In this document: in pieces, positions 18,292 through 29,067 of the stretch
How the letters are laid out: each line of letters starts with the position of its first letter
Numbering within the stretch: the stretch's first letter is position 1
Source of the DNA: Chytridium lagenaria
Lineage: Eukaryota > Chytridiomycota > Chytridiomycetes > Chytridiales > Chytridiaceae
DNA length: 64,000 nucleotides
Assembly: GCA_025449115.1 (NCBI GenBank)
Contig: JAHLKC010000145.1
Span: 37,277 to 101,276 of the forward strand
Direction: 5' to 3'
The notes under the pieces: model-generated
Databases searched by the model: none
Told to the model about the DNA's origin: nothing
Seen by the model: only the letters and a program-made list of their open reading frames with translations
Program-made: the position numbers and the translations under genes

Positions 18292-19538
18292 TCAACGCCT
18301 CCAAGCAAAGGCAGGGTAGAGAGGGTCACCTTCCTCTGGTCCAGGAGAGGCGGCCGGGGAGTGGATAATATCAAAGAGCTCAGCGCAAGCGGCATCGAGA
18401 CTTGATTTCTTAGCTTGACTATGAAATATCCAACCAAACAACGGTTAGAAAGAACTCTTCTCAAACCTCAATAATATCGAGTAAAGAAAATAGGCTGTGA
18501 GGGTATAAAAAAAACTCACGTCATCTCTGCAGACTCAAATGAATACCTTTCCATAGGCCATCCAACCAGCCCTCCAATTCCCGCAACGCTCTTTCCGTTC
18601 GCCGAAAACCCAAATCTCGAAGGCGCAAGAAGTTTTCTTGGAATAGGCGAAATAAGTGGCGAGGACGACGCAGAAATCCTTGATGTCACCGACTTGTGAA
18701 ATTTACAACCTCCCGCCGAAAGCGGTGGCGACGCTAAACCTGTCCTTTGGCCGTCACACCCACAAGGAGTGGTCTTGCCGTTCAAAAAAGCTCGCGGAAC
18801 TTCACTTGTAGGTGACATGGCGGCGTCCATGACAGCAGCGTAAGTTGAAAGACCGGAACACGACGTTGTTCTCTTGATCACTGAATCAGGTGGCATATGC
18901 GAATTTCCACCATCAAGTTCAGCTGCATCCAAATCCTCCTCCAGCATCATGACGGCGTTGTATAGCTCGTCCGACTCCAAGGTTTTTGGAATGCATCCTA
19001 GACCGAGGTTGTTGACTTGGCACTGGCTTTGCCGTTTTGCCGTCATCAGCAGCGGCCCCACGAGGACTCTTTGACGTGTACGGCTTCACACTGCGTTGAC
19101 CAGAAAAATATTGCTCTAAGTGTGGATGGATGTAGAGAGTCCTGCGGTGTCCTCGCATAGCATAGAGGATGAAGGGGACGCGGCCAGGTAGTTGGCTGAC
19201 AAATGCTCAGATGTGGCAGGGAATGCAGTGGCTGGACGAGGTGGAAGCTTTGGCGACGGAATAGTTGTCGAGGTGGTGAAGGAGGAGACGTGGTTGGACA
19301 TTGCATTGGTGAGGTGTGGAGAGGACGCTGGGAGAGCTGCAACCATGTTCGACAACAATGGAGACTCAGAAGCAAAAACCGGGCAGAACGACGAAGGCGC
19401 GGATGAGAGAGCAGAGGAGACAGATGCGGTTGACAAAAGAGGAGCCGCTGAGGATGTCAATGTCGATGTGGAGGTGGATGTGGTGGATGTGGAAGTGGAG
19501 GTGGATGTGACGGAGGTTGCTGGTGCTGCTGAGAGCAT
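18292..19538 (-). CDS. Hypothetical Ser/Thr/Pro-rich protein
   Basis: The ATG at 19538 opens a low-complexity start of alternating Ser and Thr (SVTSTSTSTSTTSTSTS). This is followed by a less biased middle region with ELYNAVMMLEEDLDAAELD and a Cys-containing stretch (TTPCGCDG). An intron (about 18425-18517, donor GTGAGT, acceptor CATAG) leads to a short last exon reading AKKSSLDAACAELFDIIHS and ending WRR with the stop at 18292-18294. A frame change near 19120 joins the two main pieces and is probably another indel. No domain is recognised. The DELYNAVMMLEEDL and AELFDIIHS helices could be protein-interaction elements in an otherwise disordered protein. Confidence 0.5.
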
Positions 19539-20082
19539 ACTTTTATTTCAAAAAAGCAAACAAATCGGAGGGGCAAAAACTATTAATAAATGAAATTTTC
19601 CTTTAATAAGTGCGAGTTCTGTGACCCAAGTGTACGGAAAAGGCCCAGACCCTTGACGCAAAAAAGCACCCGCAGGAAAGAGGCACCCGAAAAAACGTCA
19701 TTGCTTTGACGCGTCCCAAGCTGATAACGCGTCACAGCTTCATGCAAAAAGGCCAATAAATATGGTGGTGCTTGCATGCTTGCTGTCGCGAGACTAGAGG
19801 TATAACTCGTTTGGGAAAAAAACAGCTTTCAGCAAAAAGAATCGTTCTTTCCTTTCCTCTGGGGCTAATTACAGAAACACAAGGAAACGATAACCAAGAA
19901 CCATGGCCATTCAGACAAAAAAAAAAAAGAGTATACGAACACATGAATATGTAAGTGGGCCGGCATAGATTAAAAATAAAAAAGGTAAAAGTCTTCATAA
20001 AAAGAAGAAAACAATAGAAGAGTAAATCATCTTCAGCAAGCCTATGCTCCTCAACGCCCCCTAAAAACAAAAAAGGGGAGAA
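19539..20082. other. Intergenic
   Basis: This holds the presumed promoter of the Ser/Thr-rich gene and the 3' flank of the phosphatase gene, both on the - strand. Several A-runs occur, the longest around 19918-19927. I see no gene. Confidence 0.4.
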
Positions 20083-21373
20083 TCACGTCGCCTTCTTCCC
20101 AAACCCCCCAAACATCTTCAAAATCGAGTTCTTAGTTCTCAACATTGGCGGTGTATGAGTACCTCCCTGCTCATCACCCGCCCCATTAGTCGCTTTCTTA
20201 CCCATAGGCGATACCGGCCTATTCCCATTCGCAGCAGCCAGTTGCCGCACTAGTCCCAGAAGCAGCAGCCGACGACGACGACGACAGCAGCCCTCCAAAT
20301 TTGTTCCCGGAAGGTTTCTTCCATACCCGTTTATAGCTATCAACGAGATGCGTGAGCTGCACGGAATTAAAAGCACCTCGGCGACGTTTACGGACAAATT
20401 CTACAGCGTCGAGGGGTACCATCCCTGCTTCGATCAGCGACATGGCGACGAGGACTGGCGCCCGGCCAAGTCCAGCAACGCAATGGATACCCTTTCAAAA
20501 TTAAAAGAATCAGTAAAGTTCTCAATACTTAAAATGCAGATAGAGAATAAAAAGGATTACTCACAATAGCAGGCGCTCCTTCTCCTGCATCCGGTGCAGA
20601 ATGCACTCCCGAAATTCCACCCGCGAATCTCTCATCGCAGAGATGCAGAAAACCTTGTATAACATTTAGTGGCGGAATCGTGCCATCCGAAAAAGGCATA
20701 TCATGAACACGAATCCCACTCTGCTCAAAAACGCTTCGATCATAAGTAGGTTCGCAAACCCGCACCACGTCCGTCACGTTCCGTAATTTCAACTCCTGTA
20801 AAAAAACAACGCTAAGGTTAATATAAAAAATATTAAAGTTGTAAAATGGCTTCTCACATCAAGATACATAGGCACCGTTGCATCCGTCGGACAATCAAAC
20901 ACCACAAACCGCATACTCTTGTAATCAATCGACGTCATCACTCTCGAAAACGGGATCGACTTTGTCGGCATCCTCGCAGAAAGCGGTGGGCTCACCGAAT
21001 TCCTACCCGCAGGAGGTACCGCTGCAGCCAGCATGCCACTGGGTACAGGCGACACAGCTCGTGGAGGTACATTAACGGCAGAGTTGGATGTAGAGCTGGA
21101 GAGTCTTGTGGCGGAGGGATGGCCGAGAGGAAAAGACGAGGCGGAGGAGGATGAGAGGAAGACGGGGTTCGAGGCGCGACGGGAGGCGGCTGTGAGTGTT
21201 GTAGAGGGAGGTTCCAAGGATGATGATGCTCCCGGAACTGAAGTTATAGGAACAACTTCGCCGTTGGGGTTCGCGGTGGTGGTAGTGGCGGTAGTTGTGG
21301 TAGTAGAACCTCCTAGAGAGCGAAGGTTCTGGGAGCTTTGAGACCGGAGGCCGGGCTCGACTGAAGCCGACAT
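20083..21373 (-). CDS. PRL/PTP4A-type protein tyrosine phosphatase
   Basis: Three exons are visible. The ATG at 21373 starts a Ser/Thr-rich extension of about 150 residues, then the PRL core: [49 protein letters not shown], the P-loop [16 protein letters not shown] (CX5R, about 20440-20487) and [19 protein letters not shown]. This order and the [10 protein letters not shown] loop are diagnostic of PRL phosphatases, which signal at membranes and bind CNNM magnesium transporters in animals. Animal PRLs are about 170 residues with a C-terminal CaaX box. Here the tail either ends GCCEWE at 20219 or, after a one-base shift near 20240, continues Lys-rich to 20083. Neither gives a CaaX box. Introns lie near 20513-20570 and 20795-20860. 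Confidence 0.85.
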
Positions 21374-22839
21374 GATGGTAAGCGGAAACGTCACAAGAGT
21401 ATAGGCTCCACAAAAAAGGGATAAATAAAAATACAGAAGTAAACGAAGGTAGATAGATATAGTAAAGACACGTTATGTGAGAGATACAGTTGTAGCGTGA
21501 ATAACCAGATAAACTAAAAGGGTACGTTCACAAATTTAAAGAAAGGACGCAAACAAAATCAAAACAAAGCCCAATTAAATGGTGGTATATATGTATAAAA
21601 ATAAAAACAAATATAAAAAAAAGGGAAAGAGGTATGAAATGTCGTTAGAATTTTATCGCGAGGATATCAAAATCGTCAAAGTCTCGAAACCTTCTATGTG
21701 ACGCTACTTTCACTCCAGAAAAAGGTTCAAGATTGAGATACAATATCTATCGCCCAGTAGTTTTTGCGACTTCGTATCAGGGCTCCACAGTTGATAGAGG
21801 GACCAGTGATAGATTGCAGATGTTTTTTTACGTTTCCTCCTTGCTTCTTGAGATATTGAAGCTAGTTTTCCGTCTTGACTTATATATAATTATTAAGTAT
21901 CCGTCTATCTTCTTTGATGTACGAGTTTACTCTCAACTATATCTAGCAACGATATCGATATTATCTGCAAACCGATTAGTACATGGACCGCGTCGAGAAT
22001 CCACAAAATTAGAATTCGACCACAGCCCTACTCACCCTGGATCCACCTCTGAAACCTCAGATAGAATCAGAGAAGATGCGCTTTTCGCACGACGGCCAAA
22101 TGGCGAGATTTCCAGAGTGACGGAAGGCAGGTCCCCGGCCAAAGTCCCAAGGCTGTCGTGGGATTCAAAGCAGTGCCGACAAAAGTCTTTGAAAAAATCA
22201 CTGAGGGTCCTATGAGAGGGATCGTCCGTCATTCGGGGTCAAAGAAGGACAGACGGTGGAGGGTGAAATGGTTGGAGCGTTTGGGAGGGTGTTGAAGTCC
22301 CAATTATTTTCGGATGTGAGAGAGAGGAAATCTACACCGTAACTGTTTGTACGATGTTCTGAAGCGATATCTTTGGAGAAAAGGTGGCGCTGCGGGTGAT
22401 GATGAACTGCAAAAGCTCGTTTTAGTGCCAGAAAGCTCTAGTCCACAATAATCTGTGCCCTTCCTTCTCCAAGTGCGACTCGGCACTGCGTAAGTTGCTA
22501 GATGTATCTCAATCCACAGAATCGATGCGTGTGGGTGGAGGAGGAAGGAGCCTTTTGCTTGAGTAGGAATAGAGAGTTGGTCGAACCCAATGATGTGGGG
22601 CGGAGTGAGTGATTTTTTATTTTATTTCAATCTTTGGTTTTTTGAAGCTGGTAGTCTGAACAGATCATATCCCAGCGAATCGATACTGAAAAGGTATGAA
22701 CAATTTTCATCATTATCTCCTGTATTAGTAAAAATACCTCATGGCCCTAACCCATTTATCTACTTTTTTGTTCCTTTGTTCGTCGTTTCAACGAACGCCA
22801 TTCCAAAACTGTATATATATATACTTATTTATTCAACTT

Positions 22840-22875
22840 GTTGTTTGTTGTGTTAATATATTCGAACAATAAAGT
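22840..22875 (+). repeat. Short dispersed motif, copy 1
   Basis: The sequence TTGTTTGTTGTGTTAATATA and the bases after it, ending AATAAAGTA, recur about 990 bases downstream. The AATAAA resembles a polyadenylation signal, so these may be 3' ends of related transcripts or repeat fragments. Confidence 0.5.
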
Positions 22876-23828
22876 AAAAAGTAGTTCGTAGTCAACCACT
22901 TCCTATCTTTTTTTTATAAAGTTTCTCGTCGAGTTGATCTAAGTCTGGGAGCTTAGAGCTGTTCCACTTTGTGTTTTAGCCCCCACTAACAGAGCAACGC
23001 CTCCGCGACTTAAGCATTCCCTTTTAACTTCCATATAACAGCAATCCTTTCTAATCCTTGTACTCGCCACTCTTATTGCCCTTTCAGCTTCCTTGAGGTC
23101 TCCACCAGTGCACACACACAACCGGGAAAAAGGTCTGCCAAGCTAAATACGATCTAATGGAAAGAATGTTTTTATCGAGAAACGATTGGAGAGCTATGGA
23201 GTATCTTATTCAACTTGGGTAGTATGGATTGTTCGGAACGCGACAAACGCGTGAATCCCGCTCAAAGCCAATCACGCATTAAGGCGCATCCAATGTTGCC
23301 CAAAAGAAGTTGCTCTTTGTTTCGGCGAATAGCTTGCACTGGTTAGTTGTTCGTGTTGAAGTATCTCCGCCGAACTGGAGTTCTAATGAACACGCAGATG
23401 AGGTACCGAATAGGCAAGATTATCGCACCACTCAATGGCATGGTTGGTCTTTGTTCCGTGCAAACCACTCAAAGCTTCCAAGACCGTAAACTTTATAATA
23501 AAGCGCATTCCTGTGGTTAGAGTTGGTCGGCTGAAGCCCTTTTGATTTTTCAAAGGCGGTTAGCCAGTAGCACTTCTTTCCCCTCTTCCCATCCTCCCTC
23601 ATCCTCTCCAATCCTCCAGACATCACCTCCTGCAAACACTCTATCATGTGGAAGAAAGGAAGATCGGGAGGCAAACCTCGACAAAATGAGGGTGTACTGC
23701 AGGGACACCGTTGAAAGGCGTGGAGTGGCGTAGAGTGCGAGAGGGCTTGAAGGGTGTTCAAAAAAAGACCCTCTTACTGCCACCTATTTATACAAATTTT
23801 TTAATTTATTGCAGCCATCATTGAAGGT

Positions 23829-23872
23829 GTTGTTTGTTGTGTTAATATATTCAAATTTGAAAAATAAAGTAT
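23829..23872 (+). repeat. Short dispersed motif, copy 2
   Basis: This shares 24 consecutive bases with copy 1 (through TTAATATATTC), then differs by a short insertion before the same AATAAAGTA ending. Confidence 0.5.
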
Positions 23873-24094
23873 TTTGCAGGTGTTCCTAACCACCATCCCC
23901 TCTTGGAGTTAGTAGCAGCATCGGCAGCATCACATCATCTGCTCGCCGTCGATATCATCAATCGCCATCATACTACATCACTTTCAGCTTCCCTTTAAAC
24001 CCATCCACCCTCCTTCACGATATTCACCATTGACTCCTCAAAGCAACCCGCCGCTGCAGCAGGGGCAGCCAAATCCCAGACTTCAACCTCGGCG

Positions 24095-27000
24095 ATGCGA
24101 ACTCGATCGATATCGAACCCGACTCCGGGTGGGCTATTTAAAACAAAAGAGCCCTCTGCAAATCTCGTTTCTGTGGACACGACTATTCACTCAAGCAATA
24201 ATCTTGATGGCGGATCCAATAACACCATCGATTCTTCCTCTCATGTATCCATAAGCGCCGCTGGAGATGTCATCACTAGTGCTGCCTCCGCTTCAAAGGA
24301 GAAGAATATTATGGGCATGAGGAAGCGTGCTAGCAGTTCCACCGCAGCCTCCCCATCAAAACAACAAGATCCGTCACTTCTCTTGGGTTCGTCCACAGCA
24401 TCTATATCCAGCACAGGGTCGTCAGGACGGCAACCACGTGCAAATAAGCTTTTTCTTCACGCCCGATCTTTCTACAACGGCAGCAATGGCCCATCTTCCC
24501 CTTCGTCCGATATTGGAGGGTCACCCTCACCAGGCACACCTTCTTCCATCGCTAGCGGGTTCTTTAGCTTGGCTGGTTCGGCTACAAGGACCAGTCAGAC
24601 CAACTCTATTCAACATCAGCCGCGTATGTCTCATGGCAACTCAGTTCTCCATCAACCTAAGCAAATGACCTTTGCGGAATTTAAGCTTTTGGATGTACGT
24701 CCTAGGAAGCAACGGCATGTGCTTCATTCCTTGATCGTCAACGATATCAAGGTGCGGATGGAGGAGAAGATAGAGGAAGTAAGGGATTTAAGGAAAGCCT
24801 TCAAAGGTACATGCCACTTGATTGAACTTATCAGTTTTGCAATCTTTCTTGTTTTCCTTTTATGTATGTGATTCGTAAATTTACACCTTCTCAGAGCCCA
24901 AATTTAAGGAAGAAAAGAAGGGTCTTGGAAAGCTCGGTGGGCTACTCCAGAAGAAGAAGAAAAAGAAAACACGCGCTGGTAAGTCATATCCTTTAAATTG
25001 TTTTTTGGCCATGACTGGTATCTCTGACATTATTGTTTAGCTCTCTTTCACCTAATTCAACTCGCTATCCATGATCAACGCACCTCGCAAGCATGTAATT
25101 TTCTTGAAGAGCTCTCAACAGCCACACTCCGAAAAAAGCAACCCATTCAAGCCAACCGTGTCTTCCTTACCGCTATGGCCAATTCCATGGAAGCTGTCTG
25201 TATGGTGATGTTGGAAAAGGGATTCCCTGTAAGCATAAACACTCCGTTCTTTACTGCAGCCGGAAATGTGGCGAACGGTCAGCAACCGACAAAGAGGGCA
25301 TCGAGTGCGCTGGCCGCCGTTGCTGCAGCATCTTTAGCGGGCAGTTCTGGAAATTCGTCTTCATCATTGGGCAATAAGGCGGTACCTATGAGTACTGTGG
25401 ACTATCCATCGTATTTTATGGCTGCTATTGGGCTGGGTTTGGATAACGTTGTTCGGACGATGATTAAGGTGACCTTCGAAATGCTCGTTTGTCTTTTATT
25501 TTTCAGATATTGAGTTCCTTTCTTCTTGTTATTAGCGCTCCGACGTGAACCAAACTTGGCACGGGCTCTCACCACTTCATATTGCTGCCTCTCGCAATTC
25601 CATAATGATAGTCAATCTGTTGCTTGAGAATGGAGCTGACCCGAACCGCAGCATCTACCTGTCTCAATACGCCTTGCTTAGACGCTTCAAATCTTACGGT
25701 CCTTCACCACAGTCTCTTCACAGCAATAGTGCTTCTGCAGTCGGGGTTAACAATGCTTTGAGGTATGCTGGACTCTCTGGGTGCACCGTTCCTCGTCAGC
25801 ATCCAGCGGGATTGGACGCCGGATGGGTTCCGGAAAGCGTATCGGCCATGACAGCAGGATCTGTTAGCGTAGCTCCTTCATCTGTCACGGTAATCGGTGC
25901 GGTCGATTTGATCGACGGCCGGTCTTCCATGTCTGGATCAATGACAGATGGGACAGAAGCTCCTTTAGATGGGAAGAAATCTGAGAGCCCGATGTCAGTG
26001 GAATCTGGACTAAAACCTCCCAGTTTGGTTACGACGACGGCTCAGAGCAACACGAGGGATACTCTTTCGTCGAGAGGGAGCAGGGCGGGGAAGCTAACAA
26101 GGTTTTCGGACAATTACCTTAAGGGTAAGAAAGTGTACGCTGTTGAACTTGCAGCTGCTGCTGGGCATAGTGAAAGTGTCCAGGCGTTGGTAACAAGGTT
26201 TGAGAGATTTCGTATACCTCAAATCTAATAATCTTTTGTGTCATTTAGGATGGACCCCAAGGTTTTGGCAAACCTTTCCTTTGCACTACTTGTTCAGAGA
26301 AGTATCGATATGACGATTTTGTTCCTTCGTTGTGGAGTTCCGTGGAATCAAAGAGATCAGAAAGGCGCTACCATTCTACATTATGGGGCGAGATGGGGCG
26401 ACCTAACCCTGGTTGTTGCAGTCCAACAATTTGGTATCGGCGTCGACTTCAATATCAAAGGAGAGAACGATTGGTAAATATTTCGCATATTTTCTCTTTA
26501 GATATATATTGGTTATATTGACACCGTTCTAAGGACTCCATTGCATGAGGCTGTTAGCAATAGAAGGTTTGAAGTGATGAACTATCTGGTGCGACATGGA
26601 GCTGATTCGAATATCATCGCAAACGGGGAGACACCACGAGAGCTGGGTTTAAGAATAGGCATTTCGATGGCTGATTTGGATGATTATCTTTGTGAGTTAG
26701 CTAATGCTTTCTTTTCCATTTTTTTCCGAAAGGATATCTTTTGATAAGTACATTTCAATTACTTAAATCACATCCCCATTCTAGCGCCATTGAAAGCCGC
26801 ACCTGAACGTGAGCTAGTTATTATCAACGAAGTCAAGTGGACGCGTATCAACAGCGATCAACCCGGCGGGGTCAAGGGTGCTAGCTCTACTCGTGGAGGA
26901 TACCCAGAAATCGGATCTCCCTTCAGTGGTAATGGAATTACACCCAACTCCCTCGTAGCACCCGGAATCAACAGCATCAGTAGTTCCCCTGCAACTGGTT

Positions 27001-27218
27001 CCCCGGCTCCGGGCTCGCCGACCGGTAGACAATCCATCTCCTCGCAGGGGACGAGCAACCGAAATAAATTTACGGCGTTCTTAGCGTCTGCCGGGAGAGA
27101 TAGGGATAGAGGGTCTTCGAGTGAAGCAGATTTGAGGACGTCGGAGACGGGAACGACGACAGCGACTGGAAAGATGAAGGGCTTTATGGGGGGAAGATTT
27201 GGGAAAAGAGCAGAGTGA
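24095..27218 (+). CDS. Ankyrin-repeat protein with disordered N-terminus
   Basis: The ATG at 24095 begins a Ser/Pro-rich disordered region of about 210 residues. A charged helix (IKVRMEEKIEEVRDLRKAFK) and a poly-Lys patch (LLQKKKKKKTRA) follow. After short introns (for example about 24808-24894, 24978-25040 and 25466-25535) come ankyrin-type repeats: ALFHLIQLAIHDQRTSQACN, GLSPLHIAASRNSIMIVNLL with ENGADPN, GATILHYGARWGDLTLVVAV and TPLHEAVSNRRFEVMNYLV with RHGADSN. A Ser-rich insert of about 140 residues separates repeats in the middle. The tail is disordered and the TGA is at 27216-27218. All exons join in frame, in contrast to many neighbours. Ankyrin domains bind proteins; the partner cannot be told. 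The basic patch could mediate membrane or nucleic-acid contact. Confidence 0.8.
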
Positions 27219-27859
27219 ATACCATACCCCTTCTTTTACTGCGGGGCTATGTCTCTATCTCATACTTTTTTGGTCTTGCAATTGTTTCTTTGTTCTGCAT
27301 CTTCGTCTTCTTCCTTCCACGTCGCGCGCCCGCTGTGATCGTTGTCATTGTTTTCTTGGTTGGAGCTGCTTTACATATTCATCCTGTTGTTTTTATCAAC
27401 AATAGCCATTTTGTATTTGCTTTCATTTTGTTTAGGTTCGTTGGTTTAGAGTTTCTACCCTGTCAGCCTCTTCCGCTGGTCTTATTAGTCTCTTACCATT
27501 GTAAGACACCGTCATTCCAGATGGACGTTTCTTCTGCTCCCACTTTACTTCAGCTTTCACCGCATGTTTTTATGGAAGTTTTTATAAAACCTCTAAATAC
27601 CATACTCTTCATCAAAGTACCTCCTAATACCGCCATTTCCTCCTACTACCCGTGTGATGTGTTTTCTTTTTTTAAAGAAACTATCAACACCTGTAAGTTC
27701 TTCTTATCCATTCCTCTCTTTATTTTGAAAAAGCTCCAGTGGCAACTGTTTAAACTGTATATACGAGCGAATGTGGTAGCTTTTTGCAGCGTTTGGAATC
27801 CTCTTTGCCCCAAGCAATTTGTTTAACATGAATGTACAAAAAGGAAGCAGATGCGCATC
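27219..27859. other. T-rich intergenic between convergent genes
   Basis: An open frame at 27215-27826 looks hydrophobic only because the DNA is T-rich. It overlaps the ankyrin stop and has no transporter or other family motif. I read this as 3' flank. Confidence 0.5.
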
Positions 27860-28533
27860 TCAGTCCTCGTCTATGTTCTTTCCAGCGTCAACCGACCCCA
27901 ACCAATGCTTCACATGGTTCCCCTTCACTTCTTCTTCTTGTTCTTCTTTTCCTGTTGCAGCCTGGTCTTTTGCTTTTAATCTCCTGGTGGCATCCTTGTA
28001 CGATTCTTCGACGGCTTTCCGACCATCTCTGATCTGTATGCTGCTGCTGCCTGTAGCTTTACCATGGGGTCCGCCTTTTTCCATCGCCTGTTTCCACTTC
28101 AGGGGTATACAAGCCGCCAGCTTGGACGAGGAAAGAGCCTTCTATTATTCGGGATATCCTTCCTAATACATCCACCTCCAGGTCCCTTCAAACCTGCACT
28201 TTACCACGTCCAAATGAAAAGCGAATCCTTAGGGTGCCCTCTTTGATCTTTCAACAATAGATGAAAGGCCCTAAAGCCCTGGCCAAGCATTCACCGAGGT
28301 ACACAATCGAGGGTTCTTTTGATTGCTTGGATGCCGGCAATTCATGCGGCCCCTTGCGGTACTTCTGCCTGCCCTCCCAAGTAGATAGGGTAAACAGATG
28401 TCCAAAGTTTCATGGCTTCTTGAGTGCCGGGATCGAGCTGATTGCTGGGAACTTGAACGGGCTGGGAGGGGGAGGATACGGCGACGGTTTTGGTAGGGGT
28501 GGACCGTTGTGCCATGGCCTCCGCTCTGGTCAT
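27860..28533 (-). CDS. SRP19: SRP19/Sec65-like signal recognition particle subunit
   Basis: From the ATG at 28533 a short disordered lead precedes KLWTSVYPIYL, matching the first strand of SRP19 (usually W-x-x-x-YP-x-YL). After a one-base shift the sequence continues RQKYRKG...ELPASKQSKEPSI and LGECLARALG, fitting the SRP19 basic loop and helix. Then HPKDS and FGRGKVQV correspond to the conserved HPkD and GRVRV elements. A Lys/Glu-rich tail (KEEQEEEVKG) ends at 27860. SRP19 binds SRP RNA helices 6 and 8 and is needed for SRP54 assembly in co-translational targeting to the ER. Two or three frameshifts break the reading, near 28350, 28200 and 28160, so the tail boundaries are uncertain. Confidence 0.6.
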
Positions 28534-28600
28534 GAGAAGTGGGTTTCTGACCCCACTGGACCGACCAGCTCTTGCGGGAGGTCAAAAGTCCCTGTGAACA

Positions 28601-29008
28601 TTAAGACCGAAGTGAGTTTAAAATTCCAGGCAAAGGGCATCGTAGAAGTCGACGATGGATGGCTCCATGATACAGCACTAAACCCATCAAAAAAAGTAAA
28701 ATGACCAACAGACAGACAGACAGCGTCCACCCCACCCCGCCCTCAAAGTGCACCCACCATGTTATCGACATCGTAATCCTCCATTTGATTCGTTGTCGCT
28801 GTCCCTCAACATCCTCGATCATGACGTGGTCTTTGCTGGCCTCCCGTTTGAGCTCATCTTGGGCTATGGGTCCAAAAAAAATTTCCGTCTTGAGACGACG
28901 GACATTTGCATTCTTCACCCACAAACGGTCATCTTGCGTCTTTGGAACCTCTTCCGGACAACCTGTCAACAACAACAGCATCACAGCTGCGAACGCGTGA
29001 AGGAGCAT
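28601..29008 (-). CDS. Small single-pass membrane protein with signal peptide, unknown
   Basis: The ATG at 29008 begins a clear signal sequence (LLHAFAAVMLLLLTG) followed by a Cys, a charged luminal region (KTEIFFGPIAQDELKREA) and a strong TM segment (LSVCLLVILLFLMGLVLY). A basic tail (HGAIHRRLL) follows. The frame is 135 codons without introns. The layout is type I, probably in the secretory pathway. I do not recognise the family. It lies head-to-head with NUP54, with only about 60 bases between the two ATGs. Confidence 0.5.
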   Translation of the reverse strand: MLLHAFAAVMLLLLTGCPEEVPKTQDDRLWVKNANVRRLKTEIFFGPIAQDELKREASKDHVMIEDVEGQRQRIKWRITMSITWWVHFEGGVGWTLSVCLLVILLFLMGLVLYHGAIHRRLLRCPLPGILNSLRS

Positions 29009-29067
29009 CTGGGGCGGACCTTACGGACAACCAGATTAATTTGAACGGGCTACCTTGAGTACACATC
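29009..29067. promoter_or_regulatory. Very short bidirectional promoter
   Basis: Only 59 bases separate the divergent start codons of the small membrane protein (-) and NUP54 (+). Any core promoter elements must overlap the genes or be shared. Confidence 0.4.

Larger units (their letters stand above)
21374..24094. other. Long intergenic region (2.7 kb) between divergent genes
   Basis: The PRL gene (-) and the ankyrin gene (+) diverge from this stretch. Open frames here, such as 21733-22215 on the + strand, have no recognisable family, splice structure or coding bias and I do not annotate them. Two copies of a T/A-rich motif ending in AATAAAGTA lie at 22840-22875 and 23829-23872 and are listed separately. 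A CA-rich stretch immediately before 24095 is probably the ankyrin gene's 5' leader. Confidence 0.4.

Noticed and set aside
21733..22215. 160-codon + strand frame in the long spacer
   Set aside because: Composition is irregular, no motif or intron signal is recognisable, and length alone is within chance for this window size.
27215..27826. 203-codon hydrophobic frame on the + strand after the ankyrin gene
   Set aside because: It starts by overlapping the ankyrin stop in T-rich DNA, has no family motif or regular TM spacing, and fits a 3' flank.
28261..28704. + strand frame of 147 codons
   Set aside because: It is antisense to the SRP19-like gene and the end of the small membrane protein, both better supported.
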